Source: an uncultured Burkholderiales bacterium
Lineage (GTDB): Bacteria > Pseudomonadota > Gammaproteobacteria > Burkholderiales > Thiobacillaceae
NCBI GenBank assembly: GCA_938038385.1
Contig: CALHRD010000032.1
Location: 1-57,220 of the forward strand
Length of the DNA: 57,220 nucleotides
Direction of reading: 5' to 3'
Shown here: positions 1-8,336 of the stretch, in pieces
Position numbering within the stretch: position 1 is the first letter of the stretch
Layout: each line of letters opens with the position of its first letter
The notes under the pieces: model-generated
What the model was told of the DNA's origin: nothing
Databases searched by the model: none
Seen by the model: only the letters and a program-made list of their open reading frames with translations
Program-made: the position numbers and the translations under genes

Positions 1-29
1 ACGCGCGCCCTGGCGGTCGGAGCGCGGCC

Positions 30-141
30 ATTTCGTGCGCTTGCTCGTCGGCCATAGGCACGGCTATGGCCTCCTCCCAACCGCCCGAACTGCCTCGCGC
101 TCCACCTCGCCATCATCGCGCGTCCTAATGGAAAATCTGGG
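30..141 (+). repeat. Structured repeat, copy A (left part may lie outside the window)
   Basis: This non-coding stretch ends in CCTAATGGAAAATCTGGG (124-141) and contains a perfect 8-bp hairpin, GGCCATAG at 50-57 with CTATGGCC at 64-71. The same end sequence and layout recur at 44560-44787. The spacing from hairpin centre to the end motif is about 60 bases in both places, although the stem sequence is different. The element stops just before the ribosome binding site of the gene at 174 and could act in its leader or promoter; that is inference. Confidence 0.6.
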
Positions 142-173
142 TAGAATCGTCCCTGAGCGAGGGGAGATCACAC

Positions 174-656
174 ATGCCGAGGTCGAAACGAAACTGGCTG
201 CTGGTCCTGTGTCTGAGCGCCATTCCTGTGGGGGCGGGCCAGATGTACCGCTGGGTGGACGATCGTGGCCAGGTGCACTACTCCGACCAGCCGCCGCCGA
301 AGGCGCGCAAGGCGGAGACCATCAAACCGCGCGCCAACGTCGTCGAGGCGGACAAGGAGGGCTACGCGCTGCGTCGGGCGCGGGAGAGCAACCCAGTGGT
401 TCTGTTCGTGACCGACTGCGGCGAGCCCTGCGATCTGGCGCGCGACTTCCTCACCCAACGCAAGATTCCCTACAGCCGCAAGAACCCCCAGAACGTGCCG
501 GAGGACGCCGTCGAACTGAAACAGCTCGCCGGCGCCCTGGAGGTGCCGGTCCTCAAGGTGGGCGGCAAACACGCGAAGGGCTACGACCCCGCTGCCTGGG
601 AGGGTCTGCTCAGCGCGGCGGGCTATCCCGTGCGGGCAGAGACGACCCGGCCCTGA
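174..656 (+). CDS. Secreted DUF4124 and glutaredoxin-like protein
   Basis: A 160-residue protein. Residues 1-22 look like a signal peptide (basic MPRSKR followed by a hydrophobic run). Residues 24-40 (MYRWVDDRGQVHYSDQPP) are the hallmark of the DUF4124 domain found in many proteobacterial envelope proteins. From about residue 70 the sequence turns into a thioredoxin/glutaredoxin-like fold with a CGEPC (C-x3-C) motif near residue 79 and a cis-Pro-type VPVLKVGG segment. A periplasmic thiol or redox role is likely but the substrate is unknown. The start is supported by AGGGGAG about 9 bases upstream. It is followed after 32 bases by the asparagine-synthase-like gene, probably in the same transcript. 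Confidence 0.85.
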   Translation: MPRSKRNWLLVLCLSAIPVGAGQMYRWVDDRGQVHYSDQPPPKARKAETIKPRANVVEADKEGYALRRARESNPVVLFVTDCGEPCDLARDFLTQRKIPYSRKNPQNVPEDAVELKQLAGALEVPVLKVGGKHAKGYDPAAWEGLLSAAGYPVRAETTRP

Positions 657-688
657 GACCGCCACCCCATCGGAGCCGGAGACGAGAC

Positions 689-2503
689 ATGCATGAGCTG
701 CTGGGCTGGCTGAGCCCGCAAGGCGAGGACCCCAACGCTGCCCGCGACATCCTGGACGGGATGCGCCAGGTCCGCCCCGGCGCGAGCGGCGAGCCGGTCT
801 GGAAGGCCCATCCCCACTGCGCCCTGGCCACGGCGCGACGTTACGCCGACCTGGCCGAGGAGGACGGTGTCCTGGCCGCCATCACCGGTCACCCGCGCTC
901 GGCAGCGGGCAGCCGCATCGACGCCCGCGCGCTGATCGATCTGTGGCACAAGCACGGCGGCAACCTGCCGCGCGAGGTGCTGGGGCCCTTCGCCCTGGCG
1001 GTCATCGACCGGCGCAGCGATGCGGTCTTTCTCGCCATCGACCGCATCGGCATCCACAGCCTTGCCTATGCGCTGCGCGGCGAGGCAATCGTCTTCGCCG
1101 ACCGCGCCGATGCGGTGGCGAGTCACCCTGCGGTGGGGCGCGACCTCGACCCCCAGGCCCTGTTCGATTATTTCTACTTCTACGACGTCCCCGCGCCGGG
1201 CACCATTTACCTGGGCGTGGAGAAGCTGCTGCCGGGCGAATACGCCTGGTTCAGGCGCGGCCGGGTGGAGCGGGGGTTCTACTGGCACCTCGCCTACCGG
1301 GACCAGCCGCGCCACGATTTCCAGGCGATGTCGCAACGATTTCACACGCTGCTGCGGCAATGCGTCGACCGCGCCGCCGAACCCGGGCAGACCGCCGCCT
1401 TCCTCTCCGGCGGCACCGACAGTTCCACCGTCGCCGGCGTGTACAAGGAGGTCTCCGGCCAGCCGGTGCGCACCTATTCCATCGGTTTCGCGGCCGAGGG
1501 CTTCGACGAGATGGAATACGCCCGCCTTGCCGCCAGACACTTCGGCCTGGATGCGCGCGAGTACTACCTCAAGCCGGAGGACATCCTCGCCGCCATCCCC
1601 GTCATCGCCGCGCAGTACGACGAGCCCTTCGCCAACGAGTCGGCGGTGCCGGCCTATTTCTGCGCGAAGATGGCGGCGGCGGACGGCTACCGGGTGATGC
1701 TGGCGGGCGACGGCGGCGACGAGATCTTCGGCGGCAACGCGCGCTACGCCAAGCAGAAGGTGTTCGAGGCTTACCAGCGCATCCCCGGCCCGCTGCGCGG
1801 CGGCGTGATCGAGCCGCTGGCGCGGCTGCCGGGTCTCGATCGGCTGCCGCCGATGCGCAAGCTGCAAAGCTACATTCGCCAGGCCAACATCCCGCTGCCC
1901 GAGCGCATGGAGTCCTACAACTACATCTACCGGCAGCCGCTCGCCGAGATGTTCACGGCCGACTTCCTCGCGCGCATCGACCCGCAGCAGCCCTCGCGGC
2001 TGCTGGAGGACGCCTATCAGCGTGCCGCCACCCGCTCCTACATCAACCGCATGCTGCACCTGGACCTCAAGTTCACCCTGGCCGACAACGACTTGCGCAA
2101 GGTCAACGGCATGACGCAGGCGGCGGGCATCGAGGTGCGCTATCCGCTGCTGGACGACGCCATGGTCGAGTTCTCCGGCGAGGTGCCGCCGGACTGGAAG
2201 GTCAAGGGCCAGTACCTGCGCTGGTTCTTCAAGACGGCCCTCAAGGGTTACCTGCCGGACGCGATCATCGACAAGCGCAAGCACGGCTTCGGGCTGCCGT
2301 TCGGCGTCTGGGCGCGCGAGCACGCCCCGCTGCGCGAGCGGGTGGAAGACCGCCTCAACGACTTCCGGCGCCGCGGCCTGCTGCAGCCCGCATACCTGGA
2401 CCGCCTGCGGCGCGAGCATGCCGAGGGGCACGCCACCTACTTCGGCAAGATGCTGTGGGTGATCCTGATCCTGGAGGAGTGGCTGCAGGCACGTCGGCTC
2501 TGA
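689..2503 (+). CDS. Asparagine-synthase-like amidotransferase with degenerate glutaminase domain
   Basis: A 604-residue protein. The C-terminal half carries the ATP pyrophosphatase loop SGGTDSS and later asparagine-synthase blocks (GDGGDEIFGGN; KVNGMTQAAGIEVRYPLLD). The N-terminal half resembles a class II glutaminase domain in its later part (VLGPFALAVIDRRSD; PGTIYLGVEKLLPGEY) but starts MHELLGW rather than MCGI, so the nucleophilic Cys2 is absent. It may use free ammonia or another amine, or form an amide by another route. The start at 689 follows GGAGACGAG; the open frame runs further upstream but that extension has no recognisable sequence. The gene converges on the exopolysaccharide locus with a 3-base gap, so a role in modifying that polymer is plausible but not shown. 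Confidence 0.85.
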   Translation: MHELLGWLSPQGEDPNAARDILDGMRQVRPGASGEPVWKAHPHCALATARRYADLAEEDGVLAAITGHPRSAAGSRIDARALIDLWHKHGGNLPREVLGPFALAVIDRRSDAVFLAIDRIGIHSLAYALRGEAIVFADRADAVASHPAVGRDLDPQALFDYFYFYDVPAPGTIYLGVEKLLPGEYAWFRRGRVERGFYWHLAYRDQPRHDFQAMSQRFHTLLRQCVDRAAEPGQTAAFLSGGTDSSTVAGVYKEVSGQPVRTYSIGFAAEGFDEMEYARLAARHFGLDAREYYLKPEDILAAIPVIAAQYDEPFANESAVPAYFCAKMAAADGYRVMLAGDGGDEIFGGNARYAKQKVFEAYQRIPGPLRGGVIEPLARLPGLDRLPPMRKLQSYIRQANIPLPERMESYNYIYRQPLAEMFTADFLARIDPQQPSRLLEDAYQRAATRSYINRMLHLDLKFTLADNDLRKVNGMTQAAGIEVRYPLLDDAMVEFSGEVPPDWKVKGQYLRWFFKTALKGYLPDAIIDKRKHGFGLPFGVWAREHAPLRERVEDRLNDFRRRGLLQPAYLDRLRREHAEGHATYFGKMLWVILILEEWLQARRL

Positions 2504-2506
2504 GCC

Positions 2507-3724
2507 TCAGAGCGAGCGCCCGAGGGCGCGGCCGTAGATCTCGCGGTAGTTGGCCACGCTGCGCGGCCAGTTGCGCTCCGTCTCGACATGGCGGCGGCCG
2601 GCGGCGCGCAGGGCGGCGCCGTCATCAGGAAGCGAAAGGGCTTCGAGGGCACGTCGGGCCAGGGCTTCCACGTCGCCGGCCCGGAACAGCAGGCCGGTCT
2701 CGCCGTCGCGCACCAGCTCCTTGTGGCCGCCCACGTCCGAGGCGACGAACAGCCGCCCCTGGGCCATGGCCTCCAACGGCTTCAGGGGCGTGACCAGCTC
2801 GGTCAGGCGCATGGAGTGGCGCGGATAGGCCAGCAGGTCGATGAGGTCGTAGTAGCGGCCGACCTCGGCGTGCGGCACCCGGCCGGTAAAGACGACCTTG
2901 TCGGCCACCCCCAGCGCCTGCGCCTGGTGTTTCAGGTTCGCCTCCTGCGGCCCGCCGCCCACCAGCAGCACGCGGATGTCCGGCGCCTCGGCAGCCATGC
3001 GCGGCAGGGCGGCGATCAGCAGGTCGAGCCCTTCGTAGGCATAAAAGGAGCCGATGAAGCCCAGCACGCGACAGCCGGTGAGGCCCAGGCGCTCGCGCAA
3101 CACCGGGTCGGGGCGGCCGTCCACGACGAAGGCCTCGGCGTCCACCGCATTGGGTACCACGCCGATCTTGTCGGCGGAGACGCCGCGCGCGATCAGATCT
3201 TCGCGCAGACCCTGGCAGATGGTCACCACCTGATCGGCCTGACGCACGGCGCGGGTCTCCAGCCACTTGGTCAGGCGATAGCGCACACTGCCCTCGTTCG
3301 TGCTGCCGTGGTCCACGGCGGCGTCCTCCCAGAAGGCGCGGATCTCGTAGACCACCGGAATGCCCAGCCGGCGGCCGACGGCGAGCGCCGGGTAGGCGTT
3401 GAGCAACGGCGAATGGGCGTGCAGCAGGTCGGGCTGGAGCCTGCCGGCCAGTTCGAGCAGGCGGCGCTCGGTGGCCTGCATCAGGGCCCACTGGTCGAGC
3501 ACCGGCAGTCGGCTGGCGCGGCCTGTGGGCGGGGCGGTGCGGTAGAAGTGCAGACCGTCGGCCTCCTCCTCCGCCACGCTGCAGTTGACCTGCTTGGGGC
3601 TGGTCAGGTGGTGGGTCTGCCAGCCCATGCGGCCCTGCTGGCGCAGGATGTTGGCGCTGCGGAAGGTGTAGCCGGAGTGCAGCGGCAGGGAGTGGTCGAA
3701 GACGTGCAGGATCCTGAGGCTCAT
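2507..3724 (-). CDS. GT4 glycosyltransferase, exosortase A-associated (TIGR04063-like)
   Basis: A 405-residue GT-B glycosyltransferase. The N-terminus (LRILHVFDHSLPLHSGYTFR) is the typical opening of the exosortase-A-associated glycosyltransferase family, and the C-terminal half has the Rossmann-like nucleotide-sugar part (VLGFIGSFYAYEGLDLLI; PLKPLEAMAQGR with the EAMAxG signature). It most likely adds a sugar to the lipid-linked repeat unit on the cytoplasmic side of the inner membrane. The start ATG overlaps the stop of the amidotransferase gene by 4 bases (ATGA), which points to translational coupling. It is the last gene of the 16-kb minus-strand locus. Confidence 0.9.
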   Translation of the reverse strand: MSLRILHVFDHSLPLHSGYTFRSANILRQQGRMGWQTHHLTSPKQVNCSVAEEEADGLHFYRTAPPTGRASRLPVLDQWALMQATERRLLELAGRLQPDLLHAHSPLLNAYPALAVGRRLGIPVVYEIRAFWEDAAVDHGSTNEGSVRYRLTKWLETRAVRQADQVVTICQGLREDLIARGVSADKIGVVPNAVDAEAFVVDGRPDPVLRERLGLTGCRVLGFIGSFYAYEGLDLLIAALPRMAAEAPDIRVLLVGGGPQEANLKHQAQALGVADKVVFTGRVPHAEVGRYYDLIDLLAYPRHSMRLTELVTPLKPLEAMAQGRLFVASDVGGHKELVRDGETGLLFRAGDVEALARRALEALSLPDDGAALRAAGRRHVETERNWPRSVANYREIYGRALGRSL

Positions 3725-5625
3725 GCGCGGGTTTTTCTGTCCTGGTTTTCGAGGAAGGCGGCGAACATCAGCAGCGACCAGAGCGCGGCGCTGTGATCGC
3801 GCCTGCCCGCGGCGTGCTCATCCACCATGCGTTTCATGAAGGCCATGTCGAACAGGCCGGTGTCGGCCATGCGCGCGGAGAGCACCGAGGTGGCGAGCTT
3901 CTCCTTCAGCGGGCCGCGGAACCACTCGGCGAGCGGGATGGAGAAGCCCATCTTGCGCCGGTACATGACCTCGTGCGGCAGATGGGGTTCCAACGCCTTT
4001 TTCAGGACGTACTTACCCTCGGTGCCTTTGAGCTTGAAGCCGACCGGCAGCCCCGAGACCCATTCCATCAGCCTGTGATCGAGAAAGGGCACGCGCACCT
4101 CCAGGGCGTGGGCCATGCTGGCGCGGTCCACCTTGGTGAGGATGTCGCCGACCAGATAGGTCTTCATGTCCAGGTACTGCACCTGGCTGACCGCGTCGAG
4201 ATGGGCACAGCGGGCGTGGTGGCGGCGCAGCACCTCCACCGCCCGGTAGCCGTTGAGTCGTTGCCTGAAGGCCTTGCTGTAGAGCCGGTCGCGCAGACCG
4301 TCGCTACACACCGACACGCCGTGGAAATAGCCCTCCACCGTGTCGCGCGCCATGGCCTCGAAGGTGGTCTTGGCGCGCAAGACCTTGGGCGCCCAGTCGG
4401 CCTTGGGATAGACGCGGCCGAGCAGGCCGAACAGCGGCCGCCGCACCGACAGCGGCAGCAGCCGGCGCATCCGCTCCTCGTAACCGTGCCAGCGGTAGCG
4501 CCGGTAGCCGGCGAAGTTCTCGTCGCCGCCGTCGCCCGAGAGCGCCACGGTGACCTGTTTGCGGGCGAGCTGGCAGACCCGGTAGGTGGGCAAGGCCGAG
4601 GAGTCGGCATAGGGCTCGTCGTAGAGGTGCGCGAGTTCGTCCACCAGGCTGAAGTCGTCGGCCTCGACGCGGTCCACGTGGTGATCGGTGCGGTAACGCT
4701 CGGCCACCTGGCGGGCGTATTCGGATTCGTCGTAGGCCGCCTCGGAGAAGGCGATGGAGCAGGTCTTCACCGGCTGGTCCGAGAGCCCCGCCATCATCGC
4801 CACCACCGCCGACGAATCGACCCCGCCGGAGAGGAAGGCGCCCAGGGGCACCTCGGCCACCATGCGTAGCCTCACCGCCTCGCGCAGACGCTCGATGAGC
4901 TCGGCTTGCGCATCCGCCAGGCTCATCGCCGGCAGGGGCCGGAAGGGCACGTCCCAGAACTCGCGCGGCGCAGGTAGCGGCTGGCCGCGCCTGACCGTCA
5001 GCGTGTGGCCGGGCGGCAGCTTCAAGGCCGTCTTGTAGATGGTGCGCGGCTCCGGCACGTAGCCGTAGCCGAAGTAGTCCTCCACCGCCTCGTCGTCGAT
5101 GTCGCGCCGGAAAGCCGGCCAGGCGGTGAGGGTCTTCAACTCCGAGCCGAAGATGAGCCAGCCGTCGTCGGTGAGGGCGTAAAAGAGCGGCTTGACCCCC
5201 AGGCGGTCACGGGCCAGGAAGAAGACCTGTTGCCTGCGGTCCCACAGGGCAAAGGCGAACATGCCGCGGAAATGCTGTACGCAGTCCTCGCCCCACTGCT
5301 CCCAGGCGTGCACGATGACCTCGGTGTCGGAGCGGGTGCGAAAGGTGTGACCCAGGCGGGTCAGCTCGGGGATCAGGTCAACGAAATTGTAGATCTCGCC
5401 GTTGAACACCACCCATACCGACTCGTCCTCGTTGGCGAGAGGCTGTTGTCCGGAGGCGATGTCGATGATGGACAGGCGACGGTGCCCCAGGCCGAGGCCC
5501 GGCTCCAGGTGCAGGCCGGCCTCGTCCGGGCCGCGGTGCCAGAGCATGTCGTTGATGCGGGCGAGCTTGTCGCGGTCCACCTCGCGCGAGCCCTGGAGAT
5601 CGAATACACCGGTTATGCCGCACAT
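3721..5625 (-). CDS. Exosortase A system-associated asparagine synthase-type amidotransferase
   Basis: A 634-residue glutamine-dependent amidotransferase of the asparagine synthase family. It begins MCGITGVFD with the catalytic Cys2, has the glutaminase-domain blocks WHRGPDEAG and FNGEIYN, and the synthase-domain ATP loop SGGVDSS. Length and the C-terminal block FLDHRLMEWVSGLP match the family known as exosortase A system amidotransferase 1 (TIGR03108). In this context it probably amidates a sugar acid of the exopolysaccharide. Unlike the paralogue at 689-2503, it keeps the glutaminase nucleophile. A 51-base gap separates it from the upstream glycosyltransferase, and its stop overlaps the next gene start. 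Confidence 0.93.
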   Translation of the reverse strand: MCGITGVFDLQGSREVDRDKLARINDMLWHRGPDEAGLHLEPGLGLGHRRLSIIDIASGQQPLANEDESVWVVFNGEIYNFVDLIPELTRLGHTFRTRSDTEVIVHAWEQWGEDCVQHFRGMFAFALWDRRQQVFFLARDRLGVKPLFYALTDDGWLIFGSELKTLTAWPAFRRDIDDEAVEDYFGYGYVPEPRTIYKTALKLPPGHTLTVRRGQPLPAPREFWDVPFRPLPAMSLADAQAELIERLREAVRLRMVAEVPLGAFLSGGVDSSAVVAMMAGLSDQPVKTCSIAFSEAAYDESEYARQVAERYRTDHHVDRVEADDFSLVDELAHLYDEPYADSSALPTYRVCQLARKQVTVALSGDGGDENFAGYRRYRWHGYEERMRRLLPLSVRRPLFGLLGRVYPKADWAPKVLRAKTTFEAMARDTVEGYFHGVSVCSDGLRDRLYSKAFRQRLNGYRAVEVLRRHHARCAHLDAVSQVQYLDMKTYLVGDILTKVDRASMAHALEVRVPFLDHRLMEWVSGLPVGFKLKGTEGKYVLKKALEPHLPHEVMYRRKMGFSIPLAEWFRGPLKEKLATSVLSARMADTGLFDMAFMKRMVDEHAAGRRDHSAALWSLLMFAAFLENQDRKTRA

Positions 5626-5676
5626 GGGGGTTTTGTCTCGTCCGTGATGGCTATGCTATCGGCGCGCCGGGCGTCG

Positions 5677-6816
5677 TCATTGAGCCCGGAGCAGGCCCTC
5701 GTAGACCGCCTGGTAGGCGGCCGCCATGCGCTCCAGGGCGAATTCCCGCTCCACCCTCGCCCGCGCCGCCGCGCCTTCACGCTGGCGCCGCGCAGCGTCC
5801 TCGGCGTATTCGAGCAGCAACCGCGCCAGGGCATCGGCGTCGCCGGCCGTAAAGAGACTGCCCGTCGCACCCGTATGCACAAGTTCGGGGTTCCCGCCCA
5901 CCCGGCTCGCCACCACCGGCAGCCCAGTGGCCATGGCCTCGAGGATGGTGTTGGAGATGCCCTCGCCCAGGGAAGGCAGTACGAACAGGTCCATGGCCCG
6001 CATCAGCTCCGGTACATCATCGCGGTTGCCGGCGAACCAGACCTGCTCCGTCAGCCCGGCAGCCTCGATCAGTTGCCGGCAGGGGTGCCGATCTGGCCCG
6101 TCGCCGACGAGAATCAGGCGCAATCCCTGGGGATCGGGCACCATCGCGTGCAGGCCGATGAAGGCGCGCACCAGGGTGGGATAGTCCTTCACCGCCACCA
6201 TGCGTCCGGCGCTGCCGATGACCAGACGGGCGCCGGCGAGGAATCCGGCCGGACCGATGCCTGGCCGTTCGCCGTCACGCGGCCGGAAGCGCGCGCTGTC
6301 GACGCCGTTGTAGATCTGCGTCACCCGCTGCGGCCTCACCCCCACCGTGTCGGTGAGCCAGGCGGCGAGATCGCGGCTGACGGCGATGTAGCGCTGCACC
6401 AGCGGGCGCGCCGCGCGGCGCAGCAGGTTGTATTTCCAGTTGCGGCCGACCAGGTCGAAGACGTCGCGCCCATGCTCGCCATGCACGCGGCCGGGCAGGC
6501 GCAGCGCGGCGGCGACGAACTGGGCCTCCAGGGCGTTCAGGTTGCGGGTGTGCACGATGGCGGGCCTGAGCTGACGCAGGACGACGGCCAGGCGCAGGTA
6601 CAGACCGAAGTCGTGGCCAGGACGCTTGTGCAGATCGTGGAAGCTCACCCCGTCGCGGCGGATGCGCCGCCGGAAGTCGGTGTGATCGGTGAGGCTGATG
6701 ATGGCATGCCGGAAGCGGCCGGCCGGCAGGTGGTTGATCAGGTTCACCATACCGTTTTCCATGCCGCCGATGCCGAAGTGATAGACGACATGGGCGACCA
6801 AGGGTGGCGCGCTCAT
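5677..6816 (-). CDS. GT4 sugar transferase, PEP-CTERM/EpsH1 system (stp2-like)
   Basis: A 379-residue GT-B glycosyltransferase matching the family TIGR03088. The N-terminal glycine-rich turn VVYHFGIGGMENGMVNLIN is characteristic, and the C-terminal domain shows IGSAGRMVAVKDYPTLVRAF and the acidic signature LPSLGEGISNTILEAMATG, in which the two Glu residues contact the nucleotide sugar. It probably elongates the exopolysaccharide repeat unit. Its start overlaps the stop of the exosortase gene by 4 bases (ATGA), so the two are almost certainly co-translated. Confidence 0.92.
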   Translation of the reverse strand: MSAPPLVAHVVYHFGIGGMENGMVNLINHLPAGRFRHAIISLTDHTDFRRRIRRDGVSFHDLHKRPGHDFGLYLRLAVVLRQLRPAIVHTRNLNALEAQFVAAALRLPGRVHGEHGRDVFDLVGRNWKYNLLRRAARPLVQRYIAVSRDLAAWLTDTVGVRPQRVTQIYNGVDSARFRPRDGERPGIGPAGFLAGARLVIGSAGRMVAVKDYPTLVRAFIGLHAMVPDPQGLRLILVGDGPDRHPCRQLIEAAGLTEQVWFAGNRDDVPELMRAMDLFVLPSLGEGISNTILEAMATGLPVVASRVGGNPELVHTGATGSLFTAGDADALARLLLEYAEDAARRQREGAAARARVEREFALERMAAAYQAVYEGLLRAQ

Positions 6817-8336
6817 GGCAGATCGGTCATCGCACCCAGGCCGGCCCCCATGTCGGCGAGGAAGTCGCGCAGCACGCGCTCGGCCTCGGCGGGCTGGTCT
6901 TCATAGGGCGCGGCGATGACGAAGGCGGTGCCGTCGTCGCGCCCGCCGAAGACCTTCTCCACCGCCAGTTCGATCTTGATCAGCAGCGGGTGCAGGTCGT
7001 TGCGACCCATCACCCGGTTCCACTGCCAGGCGAGGATGCGCTCGCCGTGCTGGGTCCGCAGCCTCGCCTCCAGGATACGGTAGGGGATGCCGTCGATCTC
7101 CAGGCTGCGCACCCGCTGGCCGACGTTCTGCCAGCGCGCGTGTTCCTGCTCCACCATCAGGTTCTGGCTGTTGATGAGCTCGTGGTCCTGACGCTGCTGG
7201 CCGTAGAAGGCCACGAAGAGCAGGACCCGATCCGCGTCGCGGGCGTAGTGCCGGGTCAGTTGCGCATCCATGCCGATCCAGCGCGGCAGCCAGTCGTTGA
7301 AGGGAGTCCCGGTCTCCTGCCAGCCATTCGCCGGCTGCGGCGCGGCGAGGGTCACAGCGGGCGCCGGCGTGGCCAGGGTCCGCTGCCACAGCGGGGCGAG
7401 CGCGGTGACCAGGATCAGGGCGATGGCCATCGCCAGCGGGGGGCGTGGCGTGCCGGGGGCCGGCCGGGGCGCACTCACCGAGCCGGTGGTTGGACCATCC
7501 TCGCGCCAGATCAGCCCCACCCAGAACATCAGGAGCATGACGATGCCGAACCAGACCCAGCCGTAGATGTAGTGATCCACGCCCAGGGCCAGTTTCATGT
7601 CGGAGTAGTGGGCGATGAGCACGATCATGGTGGCGCGGAAACCGTTGGCGATGACCGGCACCACCAGGGCGGCGATGCTGAAGGCGACGCGCTTCCACAG
7701 GCTGCGATAGGTCAGATAGGCATAGAGCAGGCCCAGGGTCAGGGAGGCGATGATGTAGCGGATGCCCGAGCAGGTCTCCACCACGCTCCAGTTGCCGCTG
7801 GGCAGGCTGAAGTAGGTGCCTTCCCGATACACCGGCAGCCCCACCAGGCGCACGGCGGCGACGGTGAAGTCGGCGGTGAAATCCATCAGCGGCTGCATGA
7901 GGAATTCGCCGTTGGGCACCATCAGCAGCAGATAGAACAACGGGAAGGCCGCCGCCCGCACCAGCTTCGGCCCCAGCAGGGCCCACACCGCGGCGATCCA
8001 GATCCCGACCAGAGCATACTGCTCTGCCACCAGCACGCCCCCGGCCCAGGCCGTGAGCCAGAGCACGAGCAGGGGTAGGACCAGGAGCAGCGCGCGCGCG
8101 TCCGGCCGGGTCTCGACGGCCGCCAGGCGGTGGCGGTCGCGCCAGATCAACCACAGGGCGATGGGCAGGATGACATAGCCATGGGCATAGGTCTCGGAAC
8201 GCTCCCAAATGCTCACCATGGACAGGGCCGTCGGCTGCAGCAGCGCGGCGATCGCCGCCCAGGTCAGCACCAGCAGACCCAGGGTTTTGAACCAGGCCGT
8301 CTGCCAGGGCTGGGTGGAGGGGGCCACGGCGTTCAT
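6813..8336 (-). CDS. xrtA: Exosortase A fused to EpsI domain
   Basis: A 507-residue inner-membrane protein. Residues 1-280 hold about eight hydrophobic segments and the exosortase catalytic triad: Cys189 in VETCSGIRY, Arg234 in NGFRATM and His255 in VDHYIYGW. From about residue 300 there is one more hydrophobic segment and a periplasmic EpsI-type domain, a fusion typical of XrtA. Exosortases cut the PEP-CTERM signal of exported proteins; XrtA genes occur inside exopolysaccharide loci such as this one. The start was placed at the ATG at 8336 because AGGAGAAAGGAC lies just upstream and the protein then begins in register with the family. Both ends overlap neighbours by 4 bases. Confidence 0.95.
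   Translation of the reverse strand: MNAVAPSTQPWQTAWFKTLGLLVLTWAAIAALLQPTALSMVSIWERSETYAHGYVILPIALWLIWRDRHRLAAVETRPDARALLLVLPLLVLWLTAWAGGVLVAEQYALVGIWIAAVWALLGPKLVRAAAFPLFYLLLMVPNGEFLMQPLMDFTADFTVAAVRLVGLPVYREGTYFSLPSGNWSVVETCSGIRYIIASLTLGLLYAYLTYRSLWKRVAFSIAALVVPVIANGFRATMIVLIAHYSDMKLALGVDHYIYGWVWFGIVMLLMFWVGLIWREDGPTTGSVSAPRPAPGTPRPPLAMAIALILVTALAPLWQRTLATPAPAVTLAAPQPANGWQETGTPFNDWLPRWIGMDAQLTRHYARDADRVLLFVAFYGQQRQDHELINSQNLMVEQEHARWQNVGQRVRSLEIDGIPYRILEARLRTQHGERILAWQWNRVMGRNDLHPLLIKIELAVEKVFGGRDDGTAFVIAAPYEDQPAEAERVLRDFLADMGAGLGAMTDLP

Noticed and set aside
35-688. In-frame upstream extension of the asparagine-synthase-like gene
   Set aside because: It overlaps the well-supported gene at 174-656 in another frame, lacks MCGI, and a ribosome site fits the start at 689.
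623-2431. 602-codon open frame on the minus strand opposite the asparagine-synthase-like gene
   Set aside because: It is a shadow caused by high GC at third codon positions; composition is Ala/Arg/Gly/Val-rich without any family motif, and the opposite frame carries clear motifs.
943-2793. 616-codon plus-strand frame overlapping two genes
   Set aside because: Arg/Ala/Pro-rich translation with no motif, in the wrong frame of a well-supported gene.
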